64,000 bases of DNA, from assembly GCA_032622095.1 (NCBI GenBank), contig CP136068.1, forward strand, positions 123,201,989-123,265,988, in the 5' to 3' direction. The notes under the pieces are model-generated. The model had not been told where the DNA came from. It did no database searches and worked only from the letters and a program-made list of their open reading frames with translations. Both the position numbers and the translations under genes were made by a program. This stretch comes from Siphonodentalium dalli. Its lineage: Eukaryota; Mollusca; Scaphopoda; Gadilida; Siphonodentaliidae. Of the stretch, positions 40,734 to 52,890 are shown one piece after another (the stretch's first letter is position 1; every line of letters begins with the position of its first letter).

Positions 40734-43569
40734 ACAAGACAGTCAAAGACTGTGGGGTCGCTCACCAGACTGCAAAGACTAATGAGACTGGGACTCTGGA
40801 GACCACAATAGTCAGAACTTTTCATAATCACTTTAAAAGAAGTAGATCTAAACACGATATGTGGCTAGAGAGGATTCTGTAGTGTACAGTGGGTAATTTC
40901 AAGGTGAATATCCACCTTGAAATTACCCACTGTACACTACTGATCACCCCCCACCTCCAGCTCAACAAGTCCCCTCCCGACCGGGCTCCAGACTCCCAAG
41001 TCTTGGGTTGGAATTTCACAACAGACATCTCAAACTTTCTCAATTTTTTGACATTTCCAATCTCACAAGCGCTTATTTATAAAACCATTTAGACATGTTT
41101 GAAGCCCAATTATCCATGGACCCAAAACACCATACATGTATGTCAGATTAATCAGTTAGGCAGTTCCAAGGTAGATGTTTTCATGAATTTGGTATTTCAA
41201 TGATTTTTTATACACAAAAGTGTTAACTCCCCATAGCCCCGTCATTTCTTAACAGGTTGACCTGATGTTAACAAATCTGAATATCAGTCACTAAAGGATC
41301 CTCCATACTATATGTAAGCTAAATAGTCCAACCTCTCTTGAGAAGACAATTTAAGAATTACTATAGAGACATACAGTTATGTCCCTGGTCCCACCCTATT
41401 TAACCGGGTGACCACATCTGAATAAATTTGAATACCAGACACCAAAGAACCCTTCATACTAAATATTAGTAAAATAGACCTGATGGTCCTTGTGGTGGAA
41501 GCATGTTAAAATTTGTGGCTATTTCGGTCGAACAGTTTAACCCGAAGTAGGAAAATATGGACTGTTACTGGTTGAAAAATCAAATCTACAGCCTCATTGC
41601 CCCCACCCAGGCAGCTTAGAAATCAATATATATTATTATACCAGTATCAAACAGCATACATACAGGTAGGGTGGGTGGTTGAGAGTTAAATCTCTTATCT
41701 CTGCCCCTATTTGAACAAATGTGAATCCCCATCTATGAGATCCATTCATCTAGAAATTTCAAACGGTAGATTTTAAGAGTTGAAGAAAACTGATTTTCCT
41801 CAAAAGTTTCCTAAAAATGACCTCACGTGGACAAATCTGAACCCCACTCACCAAAGGACCCTCCATACCAAAAGCTAAATAGGCCTGATGGTTTTTGAAG
41901 AATTACTATGGAGGGAATGAGTTATGGCCCTGGCTTCTCACCTATATGACCTGATGAACTCATTTGAACAAATCTGAATGTGAGTCAAATATATAAACCC
42001 ATTCGGTCTTTAATATGCATGTGGAGAAGAACAAAATTGATGGACAGATGGATACATCCCAACAGAGGGATGGATGGGAGGACATACTGACAGACAAATT
42101 CAATCCAATATACCCCCCCACCCAAGTTTTCTTTGCAAATCAAGGTATAATGAGTACAACTGGATAGGTGGTGGTTAAGAATATATTAGTGGAACAGCCA
42201 AGCCTGAATATAGTGTCTGACTTTTGCAGAATGAGGTCCCTAAAGGGTGAATTTAGTGCTGCAATCCTGCAAGGTGGGCTAGCATCACCAAATTCACCGT
42301 CTGGGGACCTCATTATGCTTAGGCCTCAACTGCTATGGGAGACATAGGAACAGATTGAAGTTCTCCAGTTAATTGGTGATGTGCACCCATTGGGCACTTC
42401 AATTATCAATTTTATCTTCAGCAAATTAGGGGATATAGAAACTGAACAGAAGGGAAAAAGTAAGTAGAAATGTCAATTTAAGACCCTGTATACTTCCCTA
42501 AAGATGAGGCCTAAGCAGAATGAGGTCCCTGGAGAGTGTATTTGGTGAGACATCCCAACAGAAAAATGGATCGGAGGACAGACTGACAGAGAGACAGACA
42601 AATTCAATCCAATATACTGCCCAACTTTTCTTTGCAAATCAGGGTACAATGAGTTCAACTGGATAGGTGGTGGTTAAGAATATAATAGTGGAACAGCCAA
42701 GTCTGAATAGAGTGTCTGACTTTTGCAGAATGAGGTCCCTATAGGGTGAATTTAGTGACACAATCCTGCAATATGGGCTAGCATCACCAAATTCACCGTC
42801 TGGGGACCTCATTATGCTTAGGCCTCAACTGATATGGGAGACATGGGAACAGATAGTGGGGACAGGGATGTGGAGGGGTGAGGAGGGGAAGGTGGAATGA
42901 AAAAAATACAAAAAATCAGGGGTTAAAATGAAAAAAATATTTTTGTATTGTTCATTTTGAATTTTGATTTAACTTTTTTAATTAAGCAAGGATTTGAATT
43001 TAAAAATATTTTTTTTTTTTGTATTTTTTTTTTAAGAGTTATGTTCCTGACACGGCCCCTATTTGACACACTGACCCCATTTGAACAAATCTGAACCCCA
43101 GTCACCCAAGGACCCACCATACAAAATATTAGCTAAATCGGCCCAATGATTCTGGAGAAGAAGTCGTTCTAATAATTACTAGGGAGAATAGAGTTATGTC
43201 CCTGGTTCTGCCACTATTTGACCCAGTGACCCCATTTGAACAAATCTGACCCCAGTCACACAAGGACCTTCCATACCAAATATAAGCTAAATAGGCCTGA
43301 TGGTTCTTGAAAAGAAGTTGTTTTAAGAATTACTATGGTGGGAAAGAGTTATGGCCCTAACTTCGCAACTATTTGACTCGGTGACCTTATTTTAACAAAT
43401 CTGAGTCTGAGTCAACCAGGGAACATCCACACCAAATATGAACTTATTTGGCCTTAGGGTACTGGAGAAGAAGATGATTCTTGACGGACGGATGGACGGA
43501 CGGACAGACGGACGGACGAGGAGTGATGACTATAGCTCCACCGGAGACTTCGTCTCAGGTGAGCTAAAA
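40734..43569 (+). mobile_element. Family G element, copy 1 (inside family F)
   Basis: Starts ACAAGACAGTCAAAGACTGT (hairpin AGTCAAAGACT) followed by GCTCACC (40760-40766). The core has ~180-bp units with GAGTTATGTCCCTGGT, TTTGAACAAATCTGA and GACCCTCCATACCAAATAT. Then come GGACGGACGGACAGACGG and the hairpin AGCTCCACCGGAGAC...GTCTCAGGTGAGCTAAAA. GGTGAGC complements the 5' motif. Family C units are nested at 42218-42830. The host family F sequence is continuous across the insertion. Confidence 0.82.
42218..42830. mobile_element. Family C hairpin units (three partial)
   Basis: GCAGAATGAGGTCCC...CTCATTATGCTTAGGCCTCA hairpins at about 42228-42322 and 42722-42822, with a half unit at 42509-42545. 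The sequence between is a tandem copy of family G unit parts, so this stretch appears to have been duplicated after insertion. Confidence 0.7.
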
Positions 43570-43838
43570 AGCTCGGACAAAATTATACATGTTGCGAAAA
43601 TTTTCTAAGTCGAAAAAGGGGGGGGGATAACTCCACCAAAAAAAGTCCGACAGACGTCATAATCGCAGGTGCACAGGTTCCCATGGTGGTCGATGTCTGT
43701 GCCAAGTTTCACGGAAATTGATCAAAAAACGATTGAGAAAAACTGCGGACAAATTTGTGTCCATGGACGGACGACGGACGGACGGATTGGCTGATTCCAG
43801 TACACTCCCCACAACTTCGTTGCGTGGGGTATAATAAT

Positions 43839-44008
43839 GATATGTGGCAATGCTTTGTCACAATCCTATTGTTTTGAAGCACTTTCTCATTTGTTTCCAA
43901 CTTTGCACATGAGTAGACCTTCACATGATTAACCTATTGTTATCAATATATATATCAATATCGCATCGCTACTATGTATGGTCATCTCCACGCCTGAGAA
44001 TGGTGAAA
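43839..44008. other. No recognisable feature
   Basis: Short unclassified stretch between family F and a family C element. Confidence 0.35.
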
Positions 44009-44390
44009 GGTGCCGGACATTTGCAGAATGCAAGTTAGCATCACTAAATTCACCCTCTGGGGACCTCATTATACTTTGGCCTCATCTTCTCTGGAAAGTA
44101 TCTTTAGTATAAAATTAACAAGTTTTTTTTAGAAACTTCTACACAAAGATTCTATATCTTTTTTAGTTTTGTTTCTCTATCCCCAAAGTTGCAGATGACA
44201 CATTTCATAATCGAGGTGCCCAATGGGTGCACATCAGTATATTCACCATCTGGGAACTTAAATCTGAGTCTAGGTCGCTCATAGCAGAATGAGGTCTGCA
44301 GAGGGTGAATTTGGTAATGGTAGCCTGTTATGTGGGTTAGCATCACTAAATTCACCATTTGGTGACCTCATGCTGCAAATGTCCAGCACC
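44009..44390. mobile_element. Family C composite palindromic element
   Basis: Termini GGTGCCGGACATTTGCAGAA and complement CAAATGTCCAGCACC. The left hairpin has lost one arm. The right hairpin and the central pair (CACCATCTGGGAACTT) are present. Confidence 0.8.
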
Positions 44391-44429
44391 ATATATGTAG
44401 GTCTGGTCATTTCACGTGTTAACCTGACA

Positions 44430-44534
44430 TACAGTAATGCCCTAAATAACCGACTCCTTAACCACATAATAATTATGGGTAACTATTCAGGATTTAGTCG
44501 GAAATATGGCTTGTTGCCATTCATAGGAAAGCTA
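44430..44534. mobile_element. Tc1/mariner-like MITE, single arm
   Basis: TACAGTAATGCCCTAAATAA through GGCTTGTTGCCATTCATAGG, then stops at the hairpin tip. The second arm is absent. Confidence 0.8.
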
Positions 44535-44548
44535 GTAAATAGTAACAT

Positions 44549-44805
44549 TTAACCCTTTCATGACTGGAGCTGGTGCAACATTAAACATCCTGCTCCAGTG
44601 CATTCTCTTATATATGCGTATCTTCTGTAGGGACCCTCGCATATATAAGAGAATGCACTGGCTTACAAGATCAAGGTAAATATTGTTAGGCCAATGTATT
44701 CTCTTATATATGCGAGGCTCTTTGTGTGTGACTCGCATATATAAAAGAATGCATTGCACAGGGTTTTCGCAAAATTTCAGGAAGCTCCAGTCATGGAAGG
44801 GTTAA
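44549..44805 (+). mobile_element. piggyBac-like MITE, subfamily 1
   Basis: TTAACCCTTTCATGACTGGA ... TCATGGAAGGGTTAA with two CTCTTATATATGCGAG hairpins. Confidence 0.9.
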
Positions 44806-45117
44806 CAACAACATTAATATATAACTATAACCCAAATCTGGACAGAAAGGACAGACACATGCATGAACAAATTAATGGACAGACAATAATCTCTGTAGTT
44901 TCCCTGAACATGGAAGACTTTCGGGGACAACTATGTGAAATTATTCCTCAAAATACACAATGTACAATGCAAACACCATACCAGGCCACTTTTAGACAGT
45001 CATCTTCTAAAGAGGAATAACTCTTTAAGATTAAGAGAAACAAATATCATTGGGACATTTTTAAGAAGGAAGCCAAGATACCTTAGAGCAAATCAGTTTT
45101 ATGTGTGGCTTAATAAA
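44806..45117. other. No recognisable feature
   Basis: A 265-nt open frame (44754-45020) runs partly through the MITE and is not supported as coding. Confidence 0.35.
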
Positions 45118-48100
45118 CAAGACAGTCAATGACTGTGGGGTCGCTCACCAGACTGCAAAGACTGATAAGACTGGGACTCTGGAGACCAAAACAGTGAGCA
45201 CTTTTCATAATCACTTTAAAAGAAGTAGATTTAAACAGGATATGTGGCTAGAGAGACTTCAAGTATGTAGCTTGGTAAAAAACCACCTTGAAATTGCCAA
45301 CTGTACACTACTGATCACCCCCCTCCTCCAGCTCAACAAGTCCCCTCCCGACCGGGATCCAGACTCCCAAGTCTTAGGTTGGAATTTCACAACCGACACC
45401 TCAAACTTTCTCAATTGTTGGAAATTTCCAATCTCACAAGCGCCTTTTTCTAAAACCATTTAAACATGTTTGAAGCCCAATTATCCATGGACCCAAAACA
45501 CAATACATGTATGTCAGATCAATCAGTCAGGTGTTTCCAAGGTAGATGTTTTAATGAATTTGGTATTTCTATGATTTTATTGGACACAAAAGTGTTAACT
45601 CCCCATAGACTGCCATTTCTTGACAGGTTGACCTCATTTTAACAAATCTGTATCTCAGTCACTAAAGGATCTTCCTGATTCCTCCATACTATATGTAAGC
45701 TAAATAGTCCAAAATCCCTTGAGAAGACATTTTAAGAATTACTATAGAGACATATAGTTATGTCCCTGGTCCCACCCTTTTAACCTGGTGACCCCATCTG
45801 AATAAATTTGAATCCCAGACACCAAAGAACCCTTCATACATATCATAAATATCAGTCAAATAGACCTGATGGTCCTTGTGAATGAAGCATATTAAGAGGG
45901 AAACTGTCCTTCGCTTGGCCCCTATTTGACCAGGTGACCCCATTACAAAAATCTGAATTGCAGTCAAGGAAGAACATTCCATTCTATATAAGCCAACTAG
46001 TTCTTGCAAACATATTTTAAGAATTACTATGTAGTGAAATAGTTAAGTCTCTTGCTCTGCCCTTATTTGACTTTGTGATCCCATTTTCACAAATCTGATA
46101 AGGATAAAAATTAAGTTCCCCAGTTGAAGTTGGTGATATTCACCCATTGGGCACCTCATTTATGAATTTTATCTTCTGCAAATTAGGGGATATAGAAACT
46201 TCCTAGAAGGGAAATTTAACTAACAACAATGTGAATTTGATACTATAGATACTTCCCAGAAGATGAGGCCTAAGCAGAATGAGGTCGTCAGAGGGTGAAT
46301 TTGGTGATGCTAGCCTTGAATCAAGCTTTGAAATAGTCTGTCTGTCATTTGCAGAATGAGGTACCCAGAGGGTGAATTTAGTGACGCTAAATTCACCCTC
46401 TGGGGACCTCATTCTGATAAAGTCCTCAACTGCTATGGAAGACCTAGAATAAAATTGAATTTCCCCAGTTGAAGTTGGTGATGTTCACCCATTGGGCCCC
46501 TCAATTATGAATTTTATCTTCTGCAAATTAGGGGATATAGAAACTTCCTAGAAGGGAAATTTAACTAACAACAATGTAAATTTGATACTATAGATACTTC
46601 CCAGAAGATGAGGCCTAAGCAGAATGAGGTCCCCAAATGGTGAATTTGGTGATGCTAGCCTTGAATCAAGCTTTGAAATAGTCTGTCTGTTATTTGCAGA
46701 ATGAGGTACCCAGAGGGTGAATTTAGTGAGGCTATCCTGCACAGCAGGCTAGTATCACTAAATTCACCCTCTGGGGACCTCATTCTGATAAGGCCCTCAA
46801 CTGCTATGGAAGACCTAGAATAAGATTGAAGTTCCCCAGTTGAAATTGGTGATGTTCACCCATTGGGCACCTCAATCATGAATTTTATCTTCTGCAAATT
46901 AAGGGATACAGAAACTTCCTAGAAGGAAAATTTAACTAACAACAATGTAAATTTGATACTATAGATACTTCCCAGAAGATGAGGCCTAAGCAGAATGAGA
47001 TCTTGAGACTCTAGATACTTCCCAGAAGATGAGGCATAAGCGGAATAAGGTTCTCAGAGGATGTATTTGGTTATGCTAGCCTGCTGTGTAGGATAGCGTC
47101 ACTAAATTCACCCTCTGGGAACCTCATTCTACAAATGCCAGGCACTCTTTGAGAAAATGAAATTAATCTGATTTTAATGACCACTGAGTGATAATATAAA
47201 CAACAAGGGTGCTTCATTGATAACACCATTAATCTCATTTAAATTATGGATGACATGAATACACTCCCTGGGGACTCTGTCTAAGGCTGCAGAAGCTCTC
47301 TTTATCTCTCTATCTGCCTTGCCATGTGTCATGTCTATCAGTTCATAGGAGAGTTGCCTTGTAATGGGAATTTAAATAAATATACTTTATTTACATGTGA
47401 GTTAGGATATGAGATAGGGTGGAATGCTGTTGGTTGGGGTGGGGTTCTGGGTCATGTGGGGGGGGGGGTGATATTTTTTGTTTGTATGTTAAATTGATCA
47501 AGGAGTTCCTGAATTTTTTATTATTTTTTGGGGAATTATGGCCCTGGCTCCACCACTATTTGACCCAGTGCCCCATTTGAACAAATCTGAACCCCAGTCA
47601 TTCAATGACCCCACATACCAAATATAAACTAAATCGGCTTAATGGTTATTGACAAGAAGTCGTTATAAGAATTACCAAGGAGGAATATAGTTATGGCCCT
47701 GGTTTCGCAACTGTTTGACACAGTGACCTCATTTGAACAAATATTAATGACAGTCACCTAGGGAACATCCACCCCAAATATGATCAAAATGCAAAAATGT
47801 AATTTTTTGGTTTTTAGAGTTATGTCCCTGGCTCTGCCCCTAATTGACCCAGTGACCCAATTTGAACACATCTGATTCCCAGTCACACAAGGTCCCTCAG
47901 TACCAAATATAAGCTAATTCGGCCCAATATTTTTGTAGAAGAAGTCATTGTAAGAATTACTATGAGTTATGGCCCTGGTTTCTCAACTAATTGACCGGGT
48001 GACCTCATTTGAACAAATCTGAACACCAGTCACCCAAGGACCCTCCATACCAAATATTAGCTAAATCGGCACAATGGTTATGGACAAGAAGTTGTTGTAA

Positions 48101-48372
48101 GAATTACTGTGGAGGAATAGAATTATGGCCCTGGTTTCGCAACTATTTGACCCAGTGACCTCATTTGAACAAATCTGAATGAGAGTCACCTAGGGAACAT
48201 CCACACCAAATATGAACCAATTTGGTATGATGGTTTCAGAGGAGAAGATGTTTAAAAAAAAAGTTGACGGACGGACAGACAGACGGACGGACAGACGGAC
48301 GGACGGACGGACGGACGGACGAGGAGTGATGACTATAGCTCCACCGGAGACTTCGTCTCAGGTGAGCTAAAA
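45118..48372 (+). mobile_element. Family G element, copy 2
   Basis: Starts ACAAGACAGTCAATGACTGT, then GCTCACC (45143-45149), closely matching copy 1 for over 300 bp. Core units lie at 45600-46100 and 47510-48250. It ends with GGACGGACAGACAGACGG and the same hairpin ending GGTGAGCTAAAA (48361-48372). Family C material is nested at 46262-47152, again between core units. Confidence 0.85.
46262..47152. mobile_element. Family C hairpin cluster, tandemly duplicated
   Basis: Three rounds of: AGATGAGGCCTAAGCAGAAT, hairpin, AGTTGAAGTTGGTGATGTTC, CCCATTGGGC, ACTTCCTAGAAGGGAAATTT. The first two rounds (from about 46090 and 46430) are nearly identical, indicating local duplication by about 345 bp. Confidence 0.75.
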
Positions 48373-48916
48373 AAAGAAGATGGACAGCATCAATTAACCC
48401 ATTTTCTTGGAGATGTGGTATAGTTGGGAAAATGTCCACACCCGCAAATTTAAATTAAGAAATATAAATGTTTTTTTAAATGTATTTATTGATTCATTAA
48501 AAAATAATGAAGTAAAATAAACATACTACTTAAACAGAAATATCACAGTTATTTTGAGAATGAAGTCTTGTCATCATTATATAATCAAACACCCCAACAT
48601 TCACCCAATTAGCGCCTGTAAGAATCAGAACATTTCACCATTTACGCTAACGTTTCTGAAGTTCATCAACCAATAACTGTGCAAGCAACCGTTCATGTGC
48701 ATGTGCTCGCTGTGTGTTGTTATTGGGAGACTGTGTTTGAATTTGTACAAGGTAAATATTACTTTCAATTGTTTTGGTAGTATTAAAAAATAGTTATATT
48801 ATTACTGTTCTATTAAAATGTACTGGTATATGATTATAAGGAATGAAGAACGATTGGGGGGGGGGGGGGTCATTGGTTTTGACAGGCAGAAATTAAGGGA
48901 TTCACACACTTTGTTT
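48373..48916. other. No firm feature
   Basis: Possible donor-like AAG|GTAAAT at 48751 after a mildly GC-rich stretch (48600-48750) that includes CCAAT. No coding evidence. Poly-G at 48857-48869. Confidence 0.3.
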
Positions 48917-49121
48917 AAAACCCTTTGAGTGCCAAGTCTTTTTTGTATCAACCCATATTTCCTTGATCATTTTTCAAATTTATTGATTATAATAATGTGA
49001 TGGAAAGAGGTCTGAGAGCTCTTTCCATCAATGTATCACATTATTATAATCAATAAATTTGAAAATTGATCAAGGGAATATGGGTTGATACAAAAATCGG
49101 ACTTGGCACTGAAAGGGTTAA
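48917..49121. mobile_element. piggyBac-like MITE, subfamily 2 with a different core
   Basis: CCCTTTGAGTGCCAAGTC ... GACTTGGCACTGAAAGGGTTAA. The whole 200 bp is one near-perfect hairpin (AATTTATTGATTATAATAAT and complement, tip GGTCTGAGAGCTCTTTCC). It lacks the CTCTTATATATGCGAG core. Confidence 0.85.
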
Positions 49122-49560
49122 TTACTCTGTCAAAATCCTATGATCCCAATTGATCAACAAGTCATTTCTTACATATACAAATCAGAGAGCATTCAGTCTA
49201 TAGTTTGTGACTTGAAGCAAGCAACGTTGTAGTGGGGAAACAGGAGGACGAAAATTAACTTTTTTCCAACATTGTGTTTCCGGGGTTTAAAAAAAAATAT
49301 GAATCAAAGACACCTGTTTAGAAAAGTTTCAATCAATTAATATAAATTTTATTTAGAATTTCTTATTACATCCGCGGGATAGTTTTATGGGCTATTTTTA
49401 TAATAGAAATCCGATCGAAAATGTTTGGAGCGTACCAAGAAGGAGAACTCTATTTTGTTACTATCATCAATTATAACAAATTGCATTTTGACTATTGATT
49501 TCACCACGATCTTATGATCGAAATGAAAATAAACCAGTTTATTATGCCTTTATAGACAAA
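49122..49560. other. No recognisable feature
   Basis: AT-rich, unclassified. Confidence 0.35.
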
Positions 49561-49742
49561 TACAGCAATGCCTTAAATAATCAACTCCTTAACCACAGCA
49601 GAATTATGTGTAACCTTTCAGGATTCAGTCGGATATATGGCTTGTTGCCATTCATCGGAAAGCCATATTTCTGACTAAATACTGAAAGGTTACCCATAAT
49701 TCTGCTGTGGTTAAGGAGTCGATTAATTAGGGCATTACTGTA
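49561..49742. mobile_element. Tc1/mariner-like foldback MITE
   Basis: TACAGCAATGCCTTAAATAA ... AATTAGGGCATTACTGTA. One near-perfect hairpin. Confidence 0.9.
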
Positions 49743-49784
49743 ACATACTATTCTTCAGTTGTATCTGTATTTTATTCACTATTT

Positions 49785-49894
49785 CAGCCCTCTTAATTCA
49801 GATTGTTTGGCTATGGCAACCCTTTGCTGTGGCCCAGCTTGCTTCAGCAAATGACTTTGGCATTGCTGATTGCTGTAGCCAATTATGAGGGCTG
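49785..49894. mobile_element. 110-bp MITE candidate (CAGCCCTC ends)
   Basis: CAGCCCTCTTAATT at the left and AATTATGAGGGCTG at the right are inverted repeats. The interior is also weakly self-complementary. No clear target duplication. Confidence 0.55.
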
Positions 49895-50279
49895 TATTGT
49901 AGTCTTGAGATCGGGATTTATAAAAATTATGTTGTTGTTGTAATTGAGGCCTGGTAGAGTTAAAGAGTATCTTTAAAAGTTAGTGGTTATAAAATTTGTA
50001 AAATCCTTTTAACATTGTACATGTATAGTACTATTTATGGAAAATTTCTTTCTTTACATATTTGAACTTGGAAGGAAATCAGGCCACCACTGCAGCAATT
50101 TGTACAATTTAAATAGGGTCTATTTTGGAAGTACATATGCAAAATGAGGCACATTTTATGATGATATGCACTGTTTGAATGTCTAGAAGAGGAAATGAAT
50201 GACAGCTGCATCTAAAAAGATGAGAAAATGTGAATGTTTATGTGCCAGCTTCACTATAATAAGATAAACACAAGCCTTG
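49895..50279. other. No recognisable feature
   Basis: AT-rich, no repeat ends or exons seen. Confidence 0.35.
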
Positions 50280-50474
50280 AGATAGGGTGTCTGTCATTTG
50301 CAGAATGAGGTCCCCAGAGGGTGAATTTAGTGATGCTACCCTGCATAGCGGGCTAGCATCACCAAATTCACCCTCTGGGGACCTCATTCTGCTTACACCT
50401 CAGCAGAATGAGGTTCCCAGAGGGTGAATTTGGTTATGCTAGCCCGCTATGTGGGGTAGCATCACTAAATTACA
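50280..50474. mobile_element. Family C units, two hairpins
   Basis: GCAGAATGAGGTCCCCAGAG with complement at 50303-50392, and a half unit 50403-50468. Truncated at the junction with dispersed repeat D. Confidence 0.8.
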
Positions 50475-50665
50475 TTGAATTCTGTTGCATTCTGGGAGCC
50501 ATAACGGGGGGAATCTTTCTATGATTTCAGCTGTTTTCTATTTCTCTATGGGCATCTTCTGAGACACAGATGTTTCAAATGGTGATAAATTATAGTATTT
50601 TAATAATATTTTATGGCATAGATTGTTATTATAACCGTATTTCAAGGCACTATAAATATGACTCG
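50475..50665 (-). repeat. Dispersed repeat D
   Basis: Reverse complement of 25880-26045, extending further to match 18470-18585 (TATGCCATAAAAT, TTCGAGTCAT). Confidence 0.85.
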
Positions 50666-50892
50666 AAAACTAAGTGGGCCTTTAATTCAAACCAGTTTGC
50701 ATGAGGCAGTGTCAGTATCTAAATGTCCAACTTTTGGGCAAATAAAAATAACCTTTAGGACAAACACTGCCATTGGATATGATAATCAGGAAACTTTGTC
50801 GAAATTACGAAAATAGCAAAGTTCCCAGACGATGCTCGAAGTTAATCATTTCTATTCTGATTCTAATTGACGAGTAGTTCCCTTAGGAAATG

Positions 50893-50937
50893 TTCAGATA
50901 ATAAGTTCAACAGGTCATATGTTGAACTTATTATCTG
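50893..50937. repeat. Short perfect hairpin
   Basis: TCAGATAATAAGTTCAACA and its complement flank a 7-base tip. Not related to the other hairpin families seen. Confidence 0.7.
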
Positions 50938-51202
50938 AAGATTTCCCACCAATGAGCATGAATCATACTACTCTTGTATTAACTGTTTTTAATGCCTGAA
51001 CATCCCTCCAAATGAATAATAGACCATTCCAGTGTATACTTTATAAAAGAAGGGGAGAATCCATTCAGTATATAAAGGGTTAAACAATTCATATAGTTGG
51101 TAAAATAATTAACAAATGGCTGTTTTCAACTTGACCTAATGTGATATCAGTAAATGACGTGACTAATAATTTCACTATTTGGTGAATGCTAACAGCCCAT
51201 GC

Positions 51203-51472
51203 TTATCCCTTTCATGATGGGAGCTGCGATGGGGCAGCATTAATGATCCTGTGCCAGTGCATTCTCTTATATATGCGAGTCTCACATTGGGAGCCCAGCA
51301 TATACCTGTATAAGAGAATGCACTGGCTTACAAAGGTCAAGGTAGAGACTGTTAGGCCATTGTATTTTCCTATATATGCGATGTTCCCTATGGGAGATTC
51401 GCGTATATATGACGATGCATTGGCACAGGGGTTTCACAAAATTTCAGGAAGCTTCATTCATGGAAGTGTTAA
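51203..51472 (+). mobile_element. piggyBac-like MITE, subfamily 1, diverged
   Basis: TTATCCCTTTCATGATGGGA ... TTCATGGAAGTGTTAA. Both TIRs carry single-base changes. Hairpins partly decayed. Confidence 0.8.
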
Positions 51473-51921
51473 ATGTATTCTGTGGAATTTCCAAACTATT
51501 TTTTTTTAATTTACATGTATAATGACACCATTAATGGATATCATCGACACATTAAACAATTGAATAATTGTATTTTTTCTTGTATCTGAGAAGTTTGTAA
51601 TTATTATCATTAAATGTACATTTATTTCAAATAAATATAACTTATTTGAGGATTTATTATTTTGTTTTGTTTATGGCTGTTACTTTCTACATGCAAACTC
51701 ACAACAAAAGTAAAAGACATTGTAGATTGGACGGAATTGTAAAAAATAACTCTTTCACTTTGTCCTATTAAAAAAAAGAAATATTTTCTCAGCAACACAA
51801 CTGCTTATAGCTGGCTTGGTGTCATGTTAGAACGAAAATCATAAAATTTTTCAAATAACAGAATAATTACTGGTGCAGATATTCCTTGAACAAATTTTGA
51901 TACCTCATCTAACCTAGACTT
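51473..51921 (-). other. Probable 3' UTR and downstream region of the minus-strand gene
   Basis: AT-rich. AATAAA signals on the minus strand occur near 51623-51660 (TTTATT on plus), about 270-300 nt past the stop of the exon at 51922. Confidence 0.4.
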
Positions 51922-52070
51922 CTATAGATATTTGTCGGGATCCCATATATACTTTTGTTTAGGTTTGGGAGCCGTATTCCTCTCCGATTTCTTCTTTGGA
52001 ATGGGAACGTCATGCCATGGCTGTGGATTGATGAAGCTTGGAACAGGATAAGCATTCTGATCGTAATAAC
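51922..52070 (-). CDS. Terminal coding exon of an unidentified gene (…YYDQNAYPVPSF…IWDPDKYL*)
   Basis: On the minus strand an acceptor TTTAAATTCCAG (52081-52071) is followed by two bases completing a codon and 48 codons to TAG at 51922-51924. The peptide starts YYDQNAYPVPSFINPQPWHD, has a basic stretch VPIPKKKSERNTAPKPKQ and ends KYIWDPDKYL. It is hydrophilic with no membrane segment or known motif, and the codon pattern looks coding. It is bounded by repeats: a family C element begins about 90 bp into the upstream intron. Upstream exons must lie to the right. Function unknown; the gene may be the only other active gene in the window. Confidence 0.6.
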
Positions 52071-52159
52071 CTGGAATTTAAAATGTAATCTGGATATGTG
52101 AAATACGTATTTATTATATTTTCATCAGCTTTTGATGTTAAAATATAAATATATCACCT

Positions 52160-52510
52160 TCTTGGGACCTCATTCTGCATGGCCTCATCTATATTGGGCG
52201 ACAGACTCAGATTAAAGTTCCCAAATGGTGAATATTGTGATGTACACCCCATTGGGAACCTTGATTATGCAATGTGTCGTCTGCCAATTTGGGGATAAAG
52301 AGAAACTAAACCAAAAAAGAAATAGAATCTATGAAGAAGTTTCTATAGAAATTTGATAATAAAGAAACTTTTCAGAGAAGATGAGGCCTAAGCAGAATGA
52401 GGTCCCCAGAGGATGAATTTGGTGCTGTTAGCCCACTATGTGGGATAGCATCACTAAATTCAATCTCTGGGGGCCTCATTCAGCAAATAACAGATACACT
52501 AAACTCAGAC
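52160..52510. mobile_element. Family C composite element, left end degraded
   Basis: Left half hairpin GGGACCTCATTCTGCATGGC, central pair (CCCAAATGGTGAATATTG / CCCCATTGGGAACC), right hairpin at 52398-52490, terminus CACTAAACTCAGACTTGG. Confidence 0.78.
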
Positions 52511-52527
52511 TTGGCCCCAAGCGGAAC

Positions 52528-52720
52528 TACAGTAATGCCCTAAGTAATCGACTCTTTAACTACAGCAGAATTATGGGTAACTTTTCGGGATTTAGTCGGA
52601 AATATGGCTTGTCCCCGAGAGCTTTCCGATGAATGGCAACAAGCCATATTTCCGACTAAATCCCGAAAAGTTACCCATAATTCTGCTGTAGTTAAGGAGT
52701 CGATTAATTAGGGCATTGTA
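52528..52720. mobile_element. Tc1/mariner-like foldback MITE
   Basis: TACAGTAATGCCCTAAGTAA ... AATTAGGGCATTGTA. Long perfect stem around TTGTCCCCGAGAGC. Confidence 0.88.
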
Positions 52721-52890
52721 CATGTATCCCTGACTTTACAGGTGGATGTTCGGTTGAATCTTCCAGCAGTTAGAAATCAAGAAGTACCTGAAAAATTCAG
52801 GTGGGGAGGGACGCGCAAATGAAACTTCTCTGATTCCCTGGTCTGGTCCAGGAGAGGGGTGATAAAGTTTGACCAGGCCTCAAAGTATTG

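Larger units (their letters stand above)
40222..43838 (+). mobile_element. Family F element, interrupted by a family G element
   Basis: 5' side: ACAGT...ACTGT pair at 40224-40251, then ATACCCC (40256-40262). About 2.3 units of ~165 bp (GTAGGAATAAAAGCTCGGAC, ATAATCGCAGGTGCACAGG, TTCCCATGGTACTAAATATC) run to 40733. They resume at 43570 with GCTCGGACAAAATTATACAT. The 3' side is GGACGACGGACGGACGG, then the hairpin CCCCACAACTTCGTTGCG TGGGG and GGGGTAT (43826-43832), complementary to the 5' ATACCCC. Confidence 0.78.

Noticed and set aside
49780-49890. An apparent acceptor (TTCACTATTTCAG) followed by 33 open codons
   Set aside because: The segment is bounded by CAGCCCTC / GAGGGCTG inverted repeats, so it is better explained as a small MITE. 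The phase match with the exon at 39242 is likely chance.
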